From the NCBI RefSeq assembly GCF_000196115.1, contig NC_005027.1:2728001-2792000 (forward strand): a stretch of 64,000 bases of DNA, in the 5' to 3' direction. The stretch is from Rhodopirellula baltica SH 1. Lineage in GTDB: Bacteria > Planctomycetota > Planctomycetia > Pirellulales > Pirellulaceae. Positions 46,841 through 55,206 of this stretch are shown here, one piece after another. A program made the position numbers and the translations under genes. Under the pieces are notes generated by a model that was not told the DNA's origin, did not search any database, and saw only the letters and a list, made by a program, of their open reading frames with translations. Position 1 is the stretch's first letter; each line of letters starts with the position of its first letter.

Positions 46841-47113
46841 TCAGTTCTTTTTTGGGCGGCCACCTCCTTCGACTCGCTGGCGTCCTTCCAGGGGATCACC
46901 ATCAGCAAGGCTCTCCAGCTCTTTGATGCCACTTGCGATCGTGTTCTCACAGCAGCCAAGTACTTTGGCGATGTAGCGGATGCCTCCGAAAGGAAGCTTC
47001 CTGGCTTCGATCGCTGCGTAGCGTCGACGATCCTTCTCGCCGAGAGTCCGAAAAAAGTTTCGCATCTGGGATTCGACCGCTTGGTCGAAGTGGTGTTCCA
47101 TTGCAAGTGTCAT
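46841..47113 (-). CDS. ISAzo13 transposase, upstream frame (DNA-binding N-terminus)
   Basis: The frame has 90 residues from the ATG at 47113, which has AAGGAG six bases upstream, the best ribosome site in the region; the frame is open further, to 47164. The sequence (TLGEKDRRRYAAIEARKLPF, GGIRYIAKVLGCCENTIASG, EGGGRPKKN) forms the helix-turn-helix N-terminus of ISAzo13 transposases. It ends at TGA immediately after an A6G run, and the remaining transposase continues in the -1 frame. Confidence 0.82.
   Translation of the reverse strand: MTLAMEHHFDQAVESQMRNFFRTLGEKDRRRYAAIEARKLPFGGIRYIAKVLGCCENTIASGIKELESLADGDPLEGRQRVEGGGRPKKN
46847..46853 (-). other. Slippery heptamer A-AAA-AAG for -1 programmed frameshifting
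   Basis: On the minus strand the upstream frame reads CCA AAA AAG AAC TGA. The A AAA AAG heptamer is the same as the dnaX slippery site. A -1 slip leads into GAA CTG AGC and on in frame with the downstream transposase. This is read directly; that it operates in the cell is inferred. Confidence 0.8.
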
Positions 47114-47263
47114 GACACACTCCTTCAAAGTCAAAGATCCTTTCAGTCCATTCGATAACCCCATTGTAACGAGCAGGCGATTTCAGCCGAATGCAATGCT
47201 AGCAAAGCGGTTCCGCAAGTTGTAAATCGAACGTCCCACGCAGCAACCCCCGGCTACCATCCA

Positions 47264-47282
47264 AAATCCCTACCGGGATGAA
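47264..47282 (-). repeat. Right copy of the inverted 19-mer bounding the island
   Basis: AAATCCCTACCGGGATGAA is the exact reverse complement of 43745-43763. It lies 26 bases outside the right ISAzo13 inverted repeat. Confidence 0.75.
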
Positions 47283-47438
47283 GAAAGGCAGACGCGGGAA
47301 GAAAAATTGCATTCGCTATCAGAACGCCAATAGCAAACAATTCGAAGTCCAGCATTCGCCCCGGTAGTGTAATGAAACCGTGGCGAACGCCATACGGCTG
47401 ACATCTGGGTGCCAGCTTCGAAGCACTCGTTGAACGCG

Positions 47439-48038
47439 TTATCGTCCTACTGGCAAGCCATGACTTTCGTTGAATGTGCGAGCGTCGTCGCTCAACGACA
47501 CATCAAACTCCAGTTCACCGGGTTCGAAGGTGAGCGGCACATAGCTGTCTTTCGCGACAATGCGATTGATCTTCCAATCCAACCATCGCCACCACGATAG
47601 CGAGCGTTCCCAATCCCGAAGACAGGTTCGCAACTCAGTGGCACGTGGATGGTTTGGTTCACCGGACTGGTTGAGCGCATCCAACGCTCCACCCACCAAC
47701 CCGTTTACCAACAACGCGGTGGCAAAATTCCGCCGGCAGGTACTGGAAACCTCGGACCGTTCCAACACTCCGTTGGACGACAAGACGAATTGCCGGAAAA
47801 CCGACAAGGCTTCTTCCTTCCGCCCCAATCGCAGAAGGCAGACGCCCAACGTGTTTCGAATCGCGGGCGTTCTTCCCGCGGAATGCAGACGTCGGACAAC
47901 ACCTTCGTAATCGCGTTTAGCCAACAGCTTCACGACGGATTGCAGCACATCAGGCAACTCAGACGATCGACTCGGTGTGGATAGCTTCGTTTGGAAAGAC
48001 GGACTCGTGGAAACAGAACGGTTTGCGCGCGCAGACAT
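47439..48038 (-). CDS. Hypothetical protein with TPR-like helices
   Basis: The product has 199 residues from the ATG at 48038 (48053 is also possible). The region DVLQSVVKLLAKRDYEGVVR, RNTLGVCLLRLGRKEEALSV and RRNFATALLVNGLVGGALDA shows three helix pairs with TPR spacing, so it probably mediates protein contacts. No signal or membrane segment is evident. The C-terminal 60 residues are not recognised. It follows a predicted membrane protein by 65 bases on the same strand and may form an operon with it. Confidence 0.65.
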   Translation of the reverse strand: MSARANRSVSTSPSFQTKLSTPSRSSELPDVLQSVVKLLAKRDYEGVVRRLHSAGRTPAIRNTLGVCLLRLGRKEEALSVFRQFVLSSNGVLERSEVSSTCRRNFATALLVNGLVGGALDALNQSGEPNHPRATELRTCLRDWERSLSWWRWLDWKINRIVAKDSYVPLTFEPGELEFDVSLSDDARTFNESHGLPVGR

Positions 48039-48103
48039 AGTTAGAACTCTCAATAAGATTCATTGCTTAAGAAAAACAGAAACCAGAACAACCCGAAGGC
48101 GTC

Positions 48104-48583
48104 TTAGATCTGCAATCTCACATGCAAATTCACCAGAGAATTGCCAGCGCCATTGCCGGCCCACGCACGCGATTGATGAACCCACGCGAATTGAACGCGA
48201 GAGGCTTGATCGCATCGATCGGCCGTCGCCGAGTCCAACGAAATGGATAGCTCTCGTGCGTCTTTCAACGTCTGGGCAACCGAAGCGGCACCCCGATCGG
48301 AATCCATCGCGATCGCACGTTCGGCAGCGACATTCTGAAGCGTCGAGACGACACTCGATGCAGCCACCTCCTTCACCATCGAAACAGGCGGGAATGCCGG
48401 TGGCAGCAACTGCAACCAAGCGACCAACCAAAGAGCGGTCATCAAGCACACCCGTCCAAACACGCTGGTCCGTTTCGGCAAGGAAGCCGTGAACGCAAAA
48501 TCGTGCGAGTTGAACGAAAGAGCCATGAGTTTGAAGATCGCAACCGCAATTGCGACAGCCACCAAGAGAGATTCATTGAGCAT
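48104..48583 (-). CDS. Hypothetical membrane protein
   Basis: The product has 159 residues. Two hydrophobic segments are seen, LNESLLVAVAIAVAIFKLMA and GRVCLMTALWLVAWLQLLPP, followed by a polar Ala/Ser-rich domain (EVAASSVVSTLQNVAAERAI) that is probably helical and periplasmic. I do not recognise the family. It precedes the TPR-like gene on the same strand. Confidence 0.55.
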   Translation of the reverse strand: MLNESLLVAVAIAVAIFKLMALSFNSHDFAFTASLPKRTSVFGRVCLMTALWLVAWLQLLPPAFPPVSMVKEVAASSVVSTLQNVAAERAIAMDSDRGAASVAQTLKDARELSISLDSATADRCDQASRVQFAWVHQSRAWAGNGAGNSLVNLHVRLQI

Positions 48584-48698
48584 TCGGAACGATCCGAACC
48601 CTATTCAATGATCATTTGATTATTGGATCCGACAAGAACCAGACAAGGGCATCTCGCAAAATTCGCGACACGCGAGGCTGGCTCATCTCAACACAAGC

Positions 48699-50171
48699 TC
48701 AACGTTTTGCCGCTTTGCGTTCCGCTTTCTGCATCGCCTTCGCTTCGCTGGCCGGGTCATGATTGGGATTGGGCTCAGTCGGCATCGAAGCCCCAATCCG
48801 CTCTCGCCAGGCCACCAACTTGCTGTGCAATGCTTGAGTTTTGATGGGATTGGCATCGGCCAAGTTGTTCGATTCACCCGGGTCGGTCACCAGATCATAG
48901 AGTTCCAAACCGCCGTCCTCGAAGTATTCGTGAAGCTTCCAACGACCGTCTCGAATGATTCCGCAGGGGCGACTTCGGTACAACAAGTCTCGTTGACCGT
49001 CGGTGACCGAGTAACTCTGCAAGTAGGCGGGGAAGTGCCAGTACAATTCGCGATCGGCCAGACTTCCTTCCTGCTTGAGCAATGGCATCAAACTCACACC
49101 ATCGAGTGGCTGGTCCGCCGGAAGCTTAGCCCCAGTCATCTCGATGAAAGTCGGATATAAATCGGCAGCGATGACCGGAACGTCGCTCTTCGTCCCCGCA
49201 TCCACGACGCCGGGCCAGGTCACAAAAAATGGCTCGCGAATTCCGCCTTCGTAGTAAGTGCCTTTGTATCCACGCAGTGGTTTCATGGAGGTCGCCGGAC
49301 CGAAGCCGCCATTATCGCTGGTGAAGACGATCGCGGTGTTCTCCTCCAAGCCAAGTTCACGCAGCGTCTCGACCATTCGCCCCACTCCCTCATCGACGCT
49401 CTCGATCATGGCTGCCATCACCGCGTGATCATGCAATGTGCCGGGCTGCTTCGCCTTGTACTTGGCAACCAAATCTGGCTTGGCCTGCAACGGTGTGTGA
49501 ACGGCAAAGTGGGACAGGTACAGAAACCAAGACCATTCCTGGTTGGCTTCGATGAACCCAATGGCTTCGTCCGTGAGACGATCAGTCAGGTACTCGTCGT
49601 CGCTGGTATCCTGCAGCCCTGGCACTTTCGGATGAGGTGGGAAGTAGCCTTTCGGTGGACTGCCACTGTGGGTCCCCGCGACGTTGATGTCAAATCCATA
49701 CGGGAGCGGATCGTCACTCAGATGCCATTTGCCAATGATGCCAGTTCGATACCCGGCATCACGAACCTGATGAGCCCAAGTTTGGATGTCGGATGAAAGC
49801 GTTTCTGTGCCGGGGATGTGCTGCAACGTTCCGTGCTTCGGGTTCCCACGACGCTCGGTTCCGACGTTGTAGATTTCATGACGCGGCGAATACTGCCCCG
49901 ACAGCAAACTGGCTCGCGCCGGCGCGCAGTTCGCCGCGCACGAGTAGGCATTCGAAAACACCATGCCTCGTTCAGCCAAAGCATCCAGGTTCGGTGTCTC
50001 ATAGAAATCCGACCCCATGAAGGTTGCATCCCGCCAACCGTAGTCGTCCAAGTAAATGAACAAGACGTTGGGATGTTCCGTCGACGGGGTCTCGGCAGTT
50101 GAGGTGGAAACCAGAACGACCGCGAAAAGAAACGCGGGCAGGGCCCCAAGCAGGCGGGATGTCAAGTTCAT
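48699..50171 (-). CDS. Secreted sulfatase with CAPAR motif
   Basis: The product has 490 residues with a signal peptide (NLTSRLLGALPAFLFAVVLV). NVLFIYLDDYGWRDATFMGS gives the proximal metal site. AANCAPARASLLSG contains Cys82 in C-A-P-A-R, keeping Cys, Pro and Arg but with Ala for the usual Ser. AIVFTSDNGGFGP gives distal ligands. It is a type I sulfatase acting outside the cytoplasm. The C-terminus is basic (KAMQKAERKAAKR). It lies downstream of a PQQ-propeller lipoprotein and another sulfatase on the same strand. Confidence 0.93.
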   Translation of the reverse strand: MNLTSRLLGALPAFLFAVVLVSTSTAETPSTEHPNVLFIYLDDYGWRDATFMGSDFYETPNLDALAERGMVFSNAYSCAANCAPARASLLSGQYSPRHEIYNVGTERRGNPKHGTLQHIPGTETLSSDIQTWAHQVRDAGYRTGIIGKWHLSDDPLPYGFDINVAGTHSGSPPKGYFPPHPKVPGLQDTSDDEYLTDRLTDEAIGFIEANQEWSWFLYLSHFAVHTPLQAKPDLVAKYKAKQPGTLHDHAVMAAMIESVDEGVGRMVETLRELGLEENTAIVFTSDNGGFGPATSMKPLRGYKGTYYEGGIREPFFVTWPGVVDAGTKSDVPVIAADLYPTFIEMTGAKLPADQPLDGVSLMPLLKQEGSLADRELYWHFPAYLQSYSVTDGQRDLLYRSRPCGIIRDGRWKLHEYFEDGGLELYDLVTDPGESNNLADANPIKTQALHSKLVAWRERIGASMPTEPNPNHDPASEAKAMQKAERKAAKR

Positions 50172-50243
50172 AATTTTGATTTAAAGACAGAGTGCAAAGC
50201 GTGAATGGTCAGTCGATCAGTTCGGCATCGCGACAAATCGACT

Positions 50244-50300
50244 TAGCGGCGTGGCGCAAGCCGCCCGGTGCGTCACCGGAGGGCTCGCGCCCTTCCGCTA
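50244..50300. repeat. Compact 57-bp cloverleaf-like repeat unit
   Basis: TAGCGG at 50244 pairs with CCGCTA ending at 50300. Three small hairpins lie between: GGC-GCAA-GCC, CGGTG-CGT-CACCG and AGGGC-TCGC-GCCCT. It sits in the 166-base gap between the PQQ-propeller gene and a sulfatase gene. The layout resembles dispersed intergenic repeats rather than a tRNA; no anticodon arm or CCA is apparent. Confidence 0.65.
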
Positions 50301-50337
50301 TCTAGCATTGAGATATCGAAGGCATTCGAATCCTTGC

Positions 50338-51675
50338 CTAAGGACGCTGAGTGATTTTAACCAAGCGTTCTTTCCGTGAACCACCTTCACCGAATCCAAT
50401 TCGCAGCAGCAACGAATCCGCCAAAACCGCAGGACTGGCGTAGCAATCCGATCCGAGACGATTCTTTGAAATCAATTGGTAGTCATCACCGCTGGCGGAG
50501 AAAACGTAGTGGTTGCCTGACAAATCCGACACATACACATTGCCACCCGCCAAAACTGGCGATCCACTGAAGTTGCTGCCCAAGCGTTCTTTCCACTGAA
50601 CACGTCCGTCCTCGTTCGACCAGCACATCGCGACACCGTTGTCGGTGACACCGAACAGGCTGGTGCCATTGGTCACCATCGAAGGTTCATAAAGAGCCGT
50701 GCGGTCCGACCAAAGCTCTTCACCGGTCGCGGAGAAACAAGCGGTTTGTTTGTCAGGATACCCACCCGATGCAAAGATCCGATCGCCCGAAGTCACAATC
50801 GTGCCGCAAGTTGCTTCGGCGATCGCGGAAGATTCCCAGCGAGGCTCGCCGGTCGCTGGATCATAGCTGGCGACACGGTCACCGCCGCTGATCAGCAACT
50901 GATCCATCCCACCAACGCTCGCGATCATGGGACTGGAGTAACTGCTCGCATCGCCCCGAGACCGTCGCCAAGCGATCTCGCCAGTTTCCAAATCCAATGC
51001 CACCAGGTAGCCACCACCAAAGCTGTCCGCGGCAAGGATTACAAACGACTGATACAGAACCGGCGAAGGGGCGTAACCGAATTTCGACGCAAAAGCCCCC
51101 ACGTCGGTTTGCCAGACCACTTCGCCGTTCAGATCAACCGCCGTGACGAAGATGCGTTCTTGATTGAGGAACGCTGTCACGATCAGTCTGCCATCGGAAG
51201 CGGGAGTTCCATTCGCATTGGTGGCTTTGTGGTGCACTTCTCTGGCCGACGGGAAGTTGCCTTCATGGATGACACGTCGCCACTTTTCCTGTCCCGAGCC
51301 CAAATCATACGAGACCAGCATCTGTTGCTGCTTCGCATCGTCAGCCGTTCCCAATACGACTTGATCGCCGATCACGATCGGACTGCTGTGACCGCGACCT
51401 GGAATGTCGGCTTGCCAAGCGATGTTGGTGGACTGGTCCCAAGTCGTCGGAGGCGTGGCATCACCGGCCCGTCCATCCATGTCAGGACCACGCCACTGCG
51501 GCCAAGCCAACTCAATCGCTGGTACTTCGCGAGCTTGCAAAGCCACGCCGCTCTCACCGATCGAAACCTCGTCGACCGGCGTGGACTTTCTGCAAGCAGA
51601 GAATCCGAGGAACGCGAAAGCCAGCCCGAAGGTCCAACACCAATGGCCGGACGGGCGTGAGGTCAATCGTTTCAT
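50338..51675 (-). CDS. PQQ-like beta-propeller lipoprotein
   Basis: The product has 445 residues from the ATG at 51675, which has GGAG about 10 bases upstream. The signal HWCWTFGLAFAFLGFSAC ends in a lipobox-like GFSAC, so Cys is probably lipidated. The mature part has repeated propeller blades: WPQWRGPDMDGRAGDATPP, IVIGDQVVLGTADDAKQQ, YLVALDLETGEIAWRRS, LLISGGDRVASYDPATGE and NVYVSDLSGNHYVFSA. It resembles BamB/PQQ quinoprotein-like proteins but shows no clear PQQ ligands. It probably binds partners at the outer membrane. Confidence 0.88.
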   Translation of the reverse strand: MKRLTSRPSGHWCWTFGLAFAFLGFSACRKSTPVDEVSIGESGVALQAREVPAIELAWPQWRGPDMDGRAGDATPPTTWDQSTNIAWQADIPGRGHSSPIVIGDQVVLGTADDAKQQQMLVSYDLGSGQEKWRRVIHEGNFPSAREVHHKATNANGTPASDGRLIVTAFLNQERIFVTAVDLNGEVVWQTDVGAFASKFGYAPSPVLYQSFVILAADSFGGGYLVALDLETGEIAWRRSRGDASSYSSPMIASVGGMDQLLISGGDRVASYDPATGEPRWESSAIAEATCGTIVTSGDRIFASGGYPDKQTACFSATGEELWSDRTALYEPSMVTNGTSLFGVTDNGVAMCWSNEDGRVQWKERLGSNFSGSPVLAGGNVYVSDLSGNHYVFSASGDDYQLISKNRLGSDCYASPAVLADSLLLRIGFGEGGSRKERLVKITQRP

Positions 51676-51694
51676 CGAGAATTCTCCAACGAGT

Positions 51695-53371
51695 TCATTT
51701 CTTGTTCTTGGACGCAGCGGACTGCTTCTTTTTGTTTCCTGGTCCGACTGGTTCCACAAACATACCCTGTTCGAACATCACCGGTTCGCTCATTCGAGGA
51801 TCGCCGGTCCGTTTCAGCTCGCCGATCAAACGATCGTTGAGTTGCTTTTCAGTTTTCGCGTGATCGGAATGCCCGGCGAGATTGTTCAAGCAATCGGGAT
51901 CGGACTTCAGGTCATACATTTCGATTCGAGGACGACGTCCCACCATGTACTGAAACGCGTCGGGATACTTGTCGCGATTCAGCGTCACGAACGCCTTCGT
52001 GGGGCTCGCGTCCAGGTCGGCATACGCCGCGAAAGTGTTCTCGCGAAGGTCGTCCTCCGAAGGAAAATCACTGTCTCCGTCGGCCAATCCAGGGCCGTCC
52101 CCCATCGGAGTTCGTTCGGGTTCGAAGTTGATGATGTACAACCAATCATCGGACTGAATCGCACGCTGCGGGTAAGGCGTCGCACCTTCGCGAGCCGTTG
52201 CGACGTGTCGTTCTCGACCGGTGAAGACCGCGTCTCGCGAAGGATCGATTCGGCCCGATTCGTCGCTTGTCAAAAGCGGGGTGATCGGACGAGCGATCAT
52301 GCTTGCGGGAGCTTCGACGCTGGCCACTTCCAAGAACGTGGTGGCCAATTCGGGCAACGAAACAAAGTCCGTCAGCACGCGATTGGAATGTTCAATCCCG
52401 CTCGGCCAACGAACCGCCAATGGGACGTGCGTTCCGAAATCGTACAAATTGCATTTGCCACGCGATACACCGGGAACCCCGTGATCGCCGCTGACGACCA
52501 GCAGCGTGTCATCGGCGATGCCGAGCCGCTGCAGTTCTTCGTCCAAAACAACCAGCGCGGCATCAAACGCCATCGCTTCACCCAGGTAGTCGGCAAAGTC
52601 TTCTCGGATCTCAGGGACGTCGGGCAGGTAAGCGGGCAACTTGCCTTTCAAGTCATCTGGGTTGATGCCCCATAGTTCATATCCGCTTTTGGCAATCCAC
52701 TTTCGGTGAGTGTTGGTCGGACCGAACCAGTAACAGATCGGCGAATCGCCATCGAGTTTTCCGTCGTTGTCGGCGTCAAGGAAATTGCGAATGTTCTTCC
52801 GTACCTCATCAAACAGCTTCGCCTTGGCCGCATCGCGATCATCGGACTTCATCACGAACTGCGAAAAATTGTTGAACTTCGACCCGGCTTTGTTGGATGC
52901 CGTTCGCGAACCACCGTACGGCGCGTTGCCGGGTCGCCCGGGGCTCCAGACTTTGTAGGTGTGCCCGATTCGGTATCCGGACTCTTCCAACAACAACGGG
53001 TAAGCCGGCAACGAAAAATCCCAGACCGCCCCGAGCAAAATCGATGCCTTGTCACATCGCCAAAATGGCTGGCCAGCCATCAACGAGCTTCGACACGGCG
53101 TGCACGATGGTGCACTGACAAACGCGTTGGTGAACAACACCCCGTCGCGTGCGATCGAGTCGAACTTGGGGGTCGAGATCACTTCGCTTGCGGTGCCTGG
53201 AAAATGCTTTGCATAGGCACTCGCGTAACAGCCCCAATCGTCAGCGAACGCCATCACGATGTGTGGCCGTGACTTCTTTTGTTCAGATGGCTTGGCATCA
53301 GCCAGTGCTGGCGAGGGAACGAACAGCAACAATACGACAGGTAGCAAACGGGAACATTGCCGATGGAACAT
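51695..53371 (-). CDS. Secreted sulfatase with CTPCR motif
   Basis: The product has 558 residues with a signal peptide (LLPVVLLLFVPSPALA). HIVMAFADDWGCYASAYAKH provides proximal metal ligands, and SAPSCTPCRSSLMAG contains Cys90 in C-T-P-C-R, where Cys replaces the usual Ser at the fourth position. LLVVSGDHGVPG is the distal site. It acts outside the cytoplasm, probably on sulfated polysaccharides. The C-terminus is lysine-rich (GPGNKKKQSAASKNKK). The PQQ-propeller gene starts 19 bases downstream. Confidence 0.93.
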   Translation of the reverse strand: MFHRQCSRLLPVVLLLFVPSPALADAKPSEQKKSRPHIVMAFADDWGCYASAYAKHFPGTASEVISTPKFDSIARDGVLFTNAFVSAPSCTPCRSSLMAGQPFWRCDKASILLGAVWDFSLPAYPLLLEESGYRIGHTYKVWSPGRPGNAPYGGSRTASNKAGSKFNNFSQFVMKSDDRDAAKAKLFDEVRKNIRNFLDADNDGKLDGDSPICYWFGPTNTHRKWIAKSGYELWGINPDDLKGKLPAYLPDVPEIREDFADYLGEAMAFDAALVVLDEELQRLGIADDTLLVVSGDHGVPGVSRGKCNLYDFGTHVPLAVRWPSGIEHSNRVLTDFVSLPELATTFLEVASVEAPASMIARPITPLLTSDESGRIDPSRDAVFTGRERHVATAREGATPYPQRAIQSDDWLYIINFEPERTPMGDGPGLADGDSDFPSEDDLRENTFAAYADLDASPTKAFVTLNRDKYPDAFQYMVGRRPRIEMYDLKSDPDCLNNLAGHSDHAKTEKQLNDRLIGELKRTGDPRMSEPVMFEQGMFVEPVGPGNKKKQSAASKNKK

Positions 53372-53668
53372 GGCATTCTCCGACGGAAGAGATTCAGGTG
53401 GGATGATGGGGAGGGATCGAAACGGATGGCAAACAAGTTACCCGCTCGTCTCGGAGATTTATCCTAGCCAACATCCAACGCGATCGCTGAACTTCACACG
53501 ACTTTGAGCGTCATTCGGCGAAAAAAGCGTCACCATCGATGAGCACTACCACCAGAGAGTTGAGCACTGGCTCAGAGAGTTCTGTCGGAAGCGTTCATTC
53601 GAAGGCGTCAACGACGGCTTGCCCGTCACCGTTTTACTTCGGTGCCTCAATCGCATCCCGATCGAGAC
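53372..53668. other. Intergenic region upstream of the CTPCR sulfatase
   Basis: About 297 bases with no convincing gene or repeat; short plus-strand frames here have no recognisable features. It probably contains the promoter of the sulfatase/PQQ-propeller run. Confidence 0.35.
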
Positions 53669-54331
53669 TCACCCGCCATCACGATCTCGTCGCTCCATCA
53701 CTCGGCGTTCCGCTTGACGGCGATGAGACTCAACCATCTGCTTGAGAAGTTGCTCGACCGATTTCACATCCGGAATTCCAAGAAACCCAATCTCCTCGGA
53801 GTGGCTGGTCCCTTCCGAATCGGTCCATCGTTTCGCGTTGAAGATCACGTCGCCCGATCCGTCGGCAGATTGCTTTCGGTAGACTGTCCGCAGCTCGCGG
53901 GGATGAAAACTTCGGATCGTCATTCGAAACCCACCGACAAACGTGATCGCTCGTTGGTCGGTCAACAAATAAACGGTCTTGAAAGCGTTGCGATAGGCCC
54001 AGACTGGGGTCGACAACATCGCAAAGCCAATCAAGACAAATGGAACGCCGAACAAGGCAAAGAAGTCGACTCCGCGGTCGAACTTCGGCACTTGGAATCC
54101 CAAAGCACTGGCAACCCAAAACAAAGAAAACGCCGTCCACACGACAGCGAACGCAAACGTGGCCGTTGAACCAGCGGTGAAGAATCGCGGCTTGGGTGTC
54201 TCAGCCCACAGAATGGTCTCATCAGGAAGAAGCTCTTCACGAACCAATTCCGCCAACCAAGGTGACACCGTATCGGGGATCATCGCCTTGGAACGACGCT
54301 CGTTGCGATTCAAAGGAAGCTGTGCACCCAT
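53669..54331 (-). CDS. PH-domain-like membrane protein
   Basis: The product has 220 residues. It has two adjacent hydrophobic helices (STATFAFAVVWTAFSLFWVA and FFALFGVPFVLIGFAMLS). A region like bacterial PH (YdbT/DUF304) domains follows: TVYLLTDQRAITFVGGFRM then TIRSFHPRELRTVYRKQSAD. The C-terminal segment (PDVKSVEQLLKQMVESHRRQ) is helical. The role is unknown; it is probably anchored in the inner membrane. It may be a single gene, with the 136-residue membrane protein 111 bases upstream. Confidence 0.7.
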   Translation of the reverse strand: MGAQLPLNRNERRSKAMIPDTVSPWLAELVREELLPDETILWAETPKPRFFTAGSTATFAFAVVWTAFSLFWVASALGFQVPKFDRGVDFFALFGVPFVLIGFAMLSTPVWAYRNAFKTVYLLTDQRAITFVGGFRMTIRSFHPRELRTVYRKQSADGSGDVIFNAKRWTDSEGTSHSEEIGFLGIPDVKSVEQLLKQMVESHRRQAERRVMERRDRDGG

Positions 54332-54442
54332 CGAAACAACGAAGCCTCTTGATGCGAGTTAGTTCAACAGCCATTTGACACGCGTCAGAATTTAACACGA
54401 TTCCAGATCGTCCATCGCGTCTGGCAACGGTACCACCCGTTG

Positions 54443-54853
54443 TCAGCAGACGTAAAAGGAAAGTGATGTGATTGCTTGGTAGAAGACGTAGACGATCGAC
54501 AGGAACGGCGCGGCCAGCGTGGCCAAAATTGCAGTCTTATCGGAAGACCATCCCCCCAACGCACATATCCCGATGCAAGCCGCACCGATGATCGCATTCG
54601 AAACGGGTGAAACGACGCAAGCTACGAAAAGAGCAACGTAGCCACTCTCCGCCGACGCACCTGACGTGAACATGATCGCCGCGGCAAATGAAAGTGCGAA
54701 CGAACAGCCGACGCTGAAGATCAATGTGGAAATGCGAATCGCTGTTGGGATCTGTGGTCCAGTCTCCGACACGACAACCGCGTCTTCCGGTTCTTCGATT
54801 GGCGTGGTGAAGGGGTTGTAATCGGACACGAACTCAACATTTTGAAGAGGCAA
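54443..54853 (-). CDS. Small integral membrane protein of unknown function
   Basis: The product has 136 residues. An N-terminal polar segment of 35 residues (VEFVSDYNPFTTPIEEPEDA) precedes three hydrophobic helices: ISTLIFSVGCSFALSFAAAI, YVALFVACVVSPVSNAIIGA and TAILATLAAPFLSIVYVFYQ. The N-x-F-x-x-P motif resembles the leader found on several planctomycete membrane proteins. I do not recognise the family. Confidence 0.55.
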   Translation of the reverse strand: MPLQNVEFVSDYNPFTTPIEEPEDAVVVSETGPQIPTAIRISTLIFSVGCSFALSFAAAIMFTSGASAESGYVALFVACVVSPVSNAIIGAACIGICALGGWSSDKTAILATLAAPFLSIVYVFYQAITSLSFYVC

Positions 54854-54988
54854 GAATATTCACGACACAAACGACAAAGACACCGAAGCTAGCAGCTGAT
54901 TGGCTCGCTGCTCGAGCGGGGTGAAGAATTGCTTTCGTAGCCCGATTGTAGATGACTCGCGGGGCGTCGGTGCTTTTCACTGTATTTC

Positions 54989-55075
54989 CAGTCTCGGGTA
55001 GCGAAACTCGTCGAGAGTTTCGTGCTCCAAACAGACTCGCCGAAAGTCGTGACGACTATCGCTACGAATGGCGAG
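54989..55075. repeat. BIME-like unit 1: two convergent GTAG-led hairpins
   Basis: GTAG at 54998 precedes hairpin CGAAACTC-GTCGA-GAGTTTCG (55002-55022). After 18 bases a second hairpin (55041-55061) ends in CTAC at 55062-55065, so it is a GTAG-led hairpin on the other strand. This is the classic layout of a bacterial interspersed mosaic element. A second copy lies at 55207-55293. Confidence 0.8.
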
Positions 55076-55206
55076 CCGCCATGTGAGCGCGTCCGATCAG
55101 ACCAGCTTCGATCGTGGCGTTTCCTTTAAAAACGCCAGTTTGCCACCGATGGGAACGGCGGTGGTTCTAAGGTATTCTTCTGCTCTCTCGTATTCAGCAG
55201 CATCTC

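Larger units (their letters stand above)
45866..47237 (-). mobile_element. ISAzo13-family insertion sequence
   Basis: Perfect 24-bp terminal inverted repeats bound the element: GGGACGTTCGATTTACAACT plus four bases at 45866-45889, and its reverse complement at 47214-47237. The two transposase frames lie between. No target duplication is visible. Beyond the repeats the flanks remain imperfectly inverted (CCGGGGGT and GCTGC at 45849-45863, mirrored to 47253), so the element could be slightly larger, 45849-47253. Confidence 0.85.

Noticed and set aside
50244-50300. tRNA-like gene
   Set aside because: The fold is cloverleaf-like, but stem lengths, missing T-loop consensus and 57-base size do not fit a tRNA.
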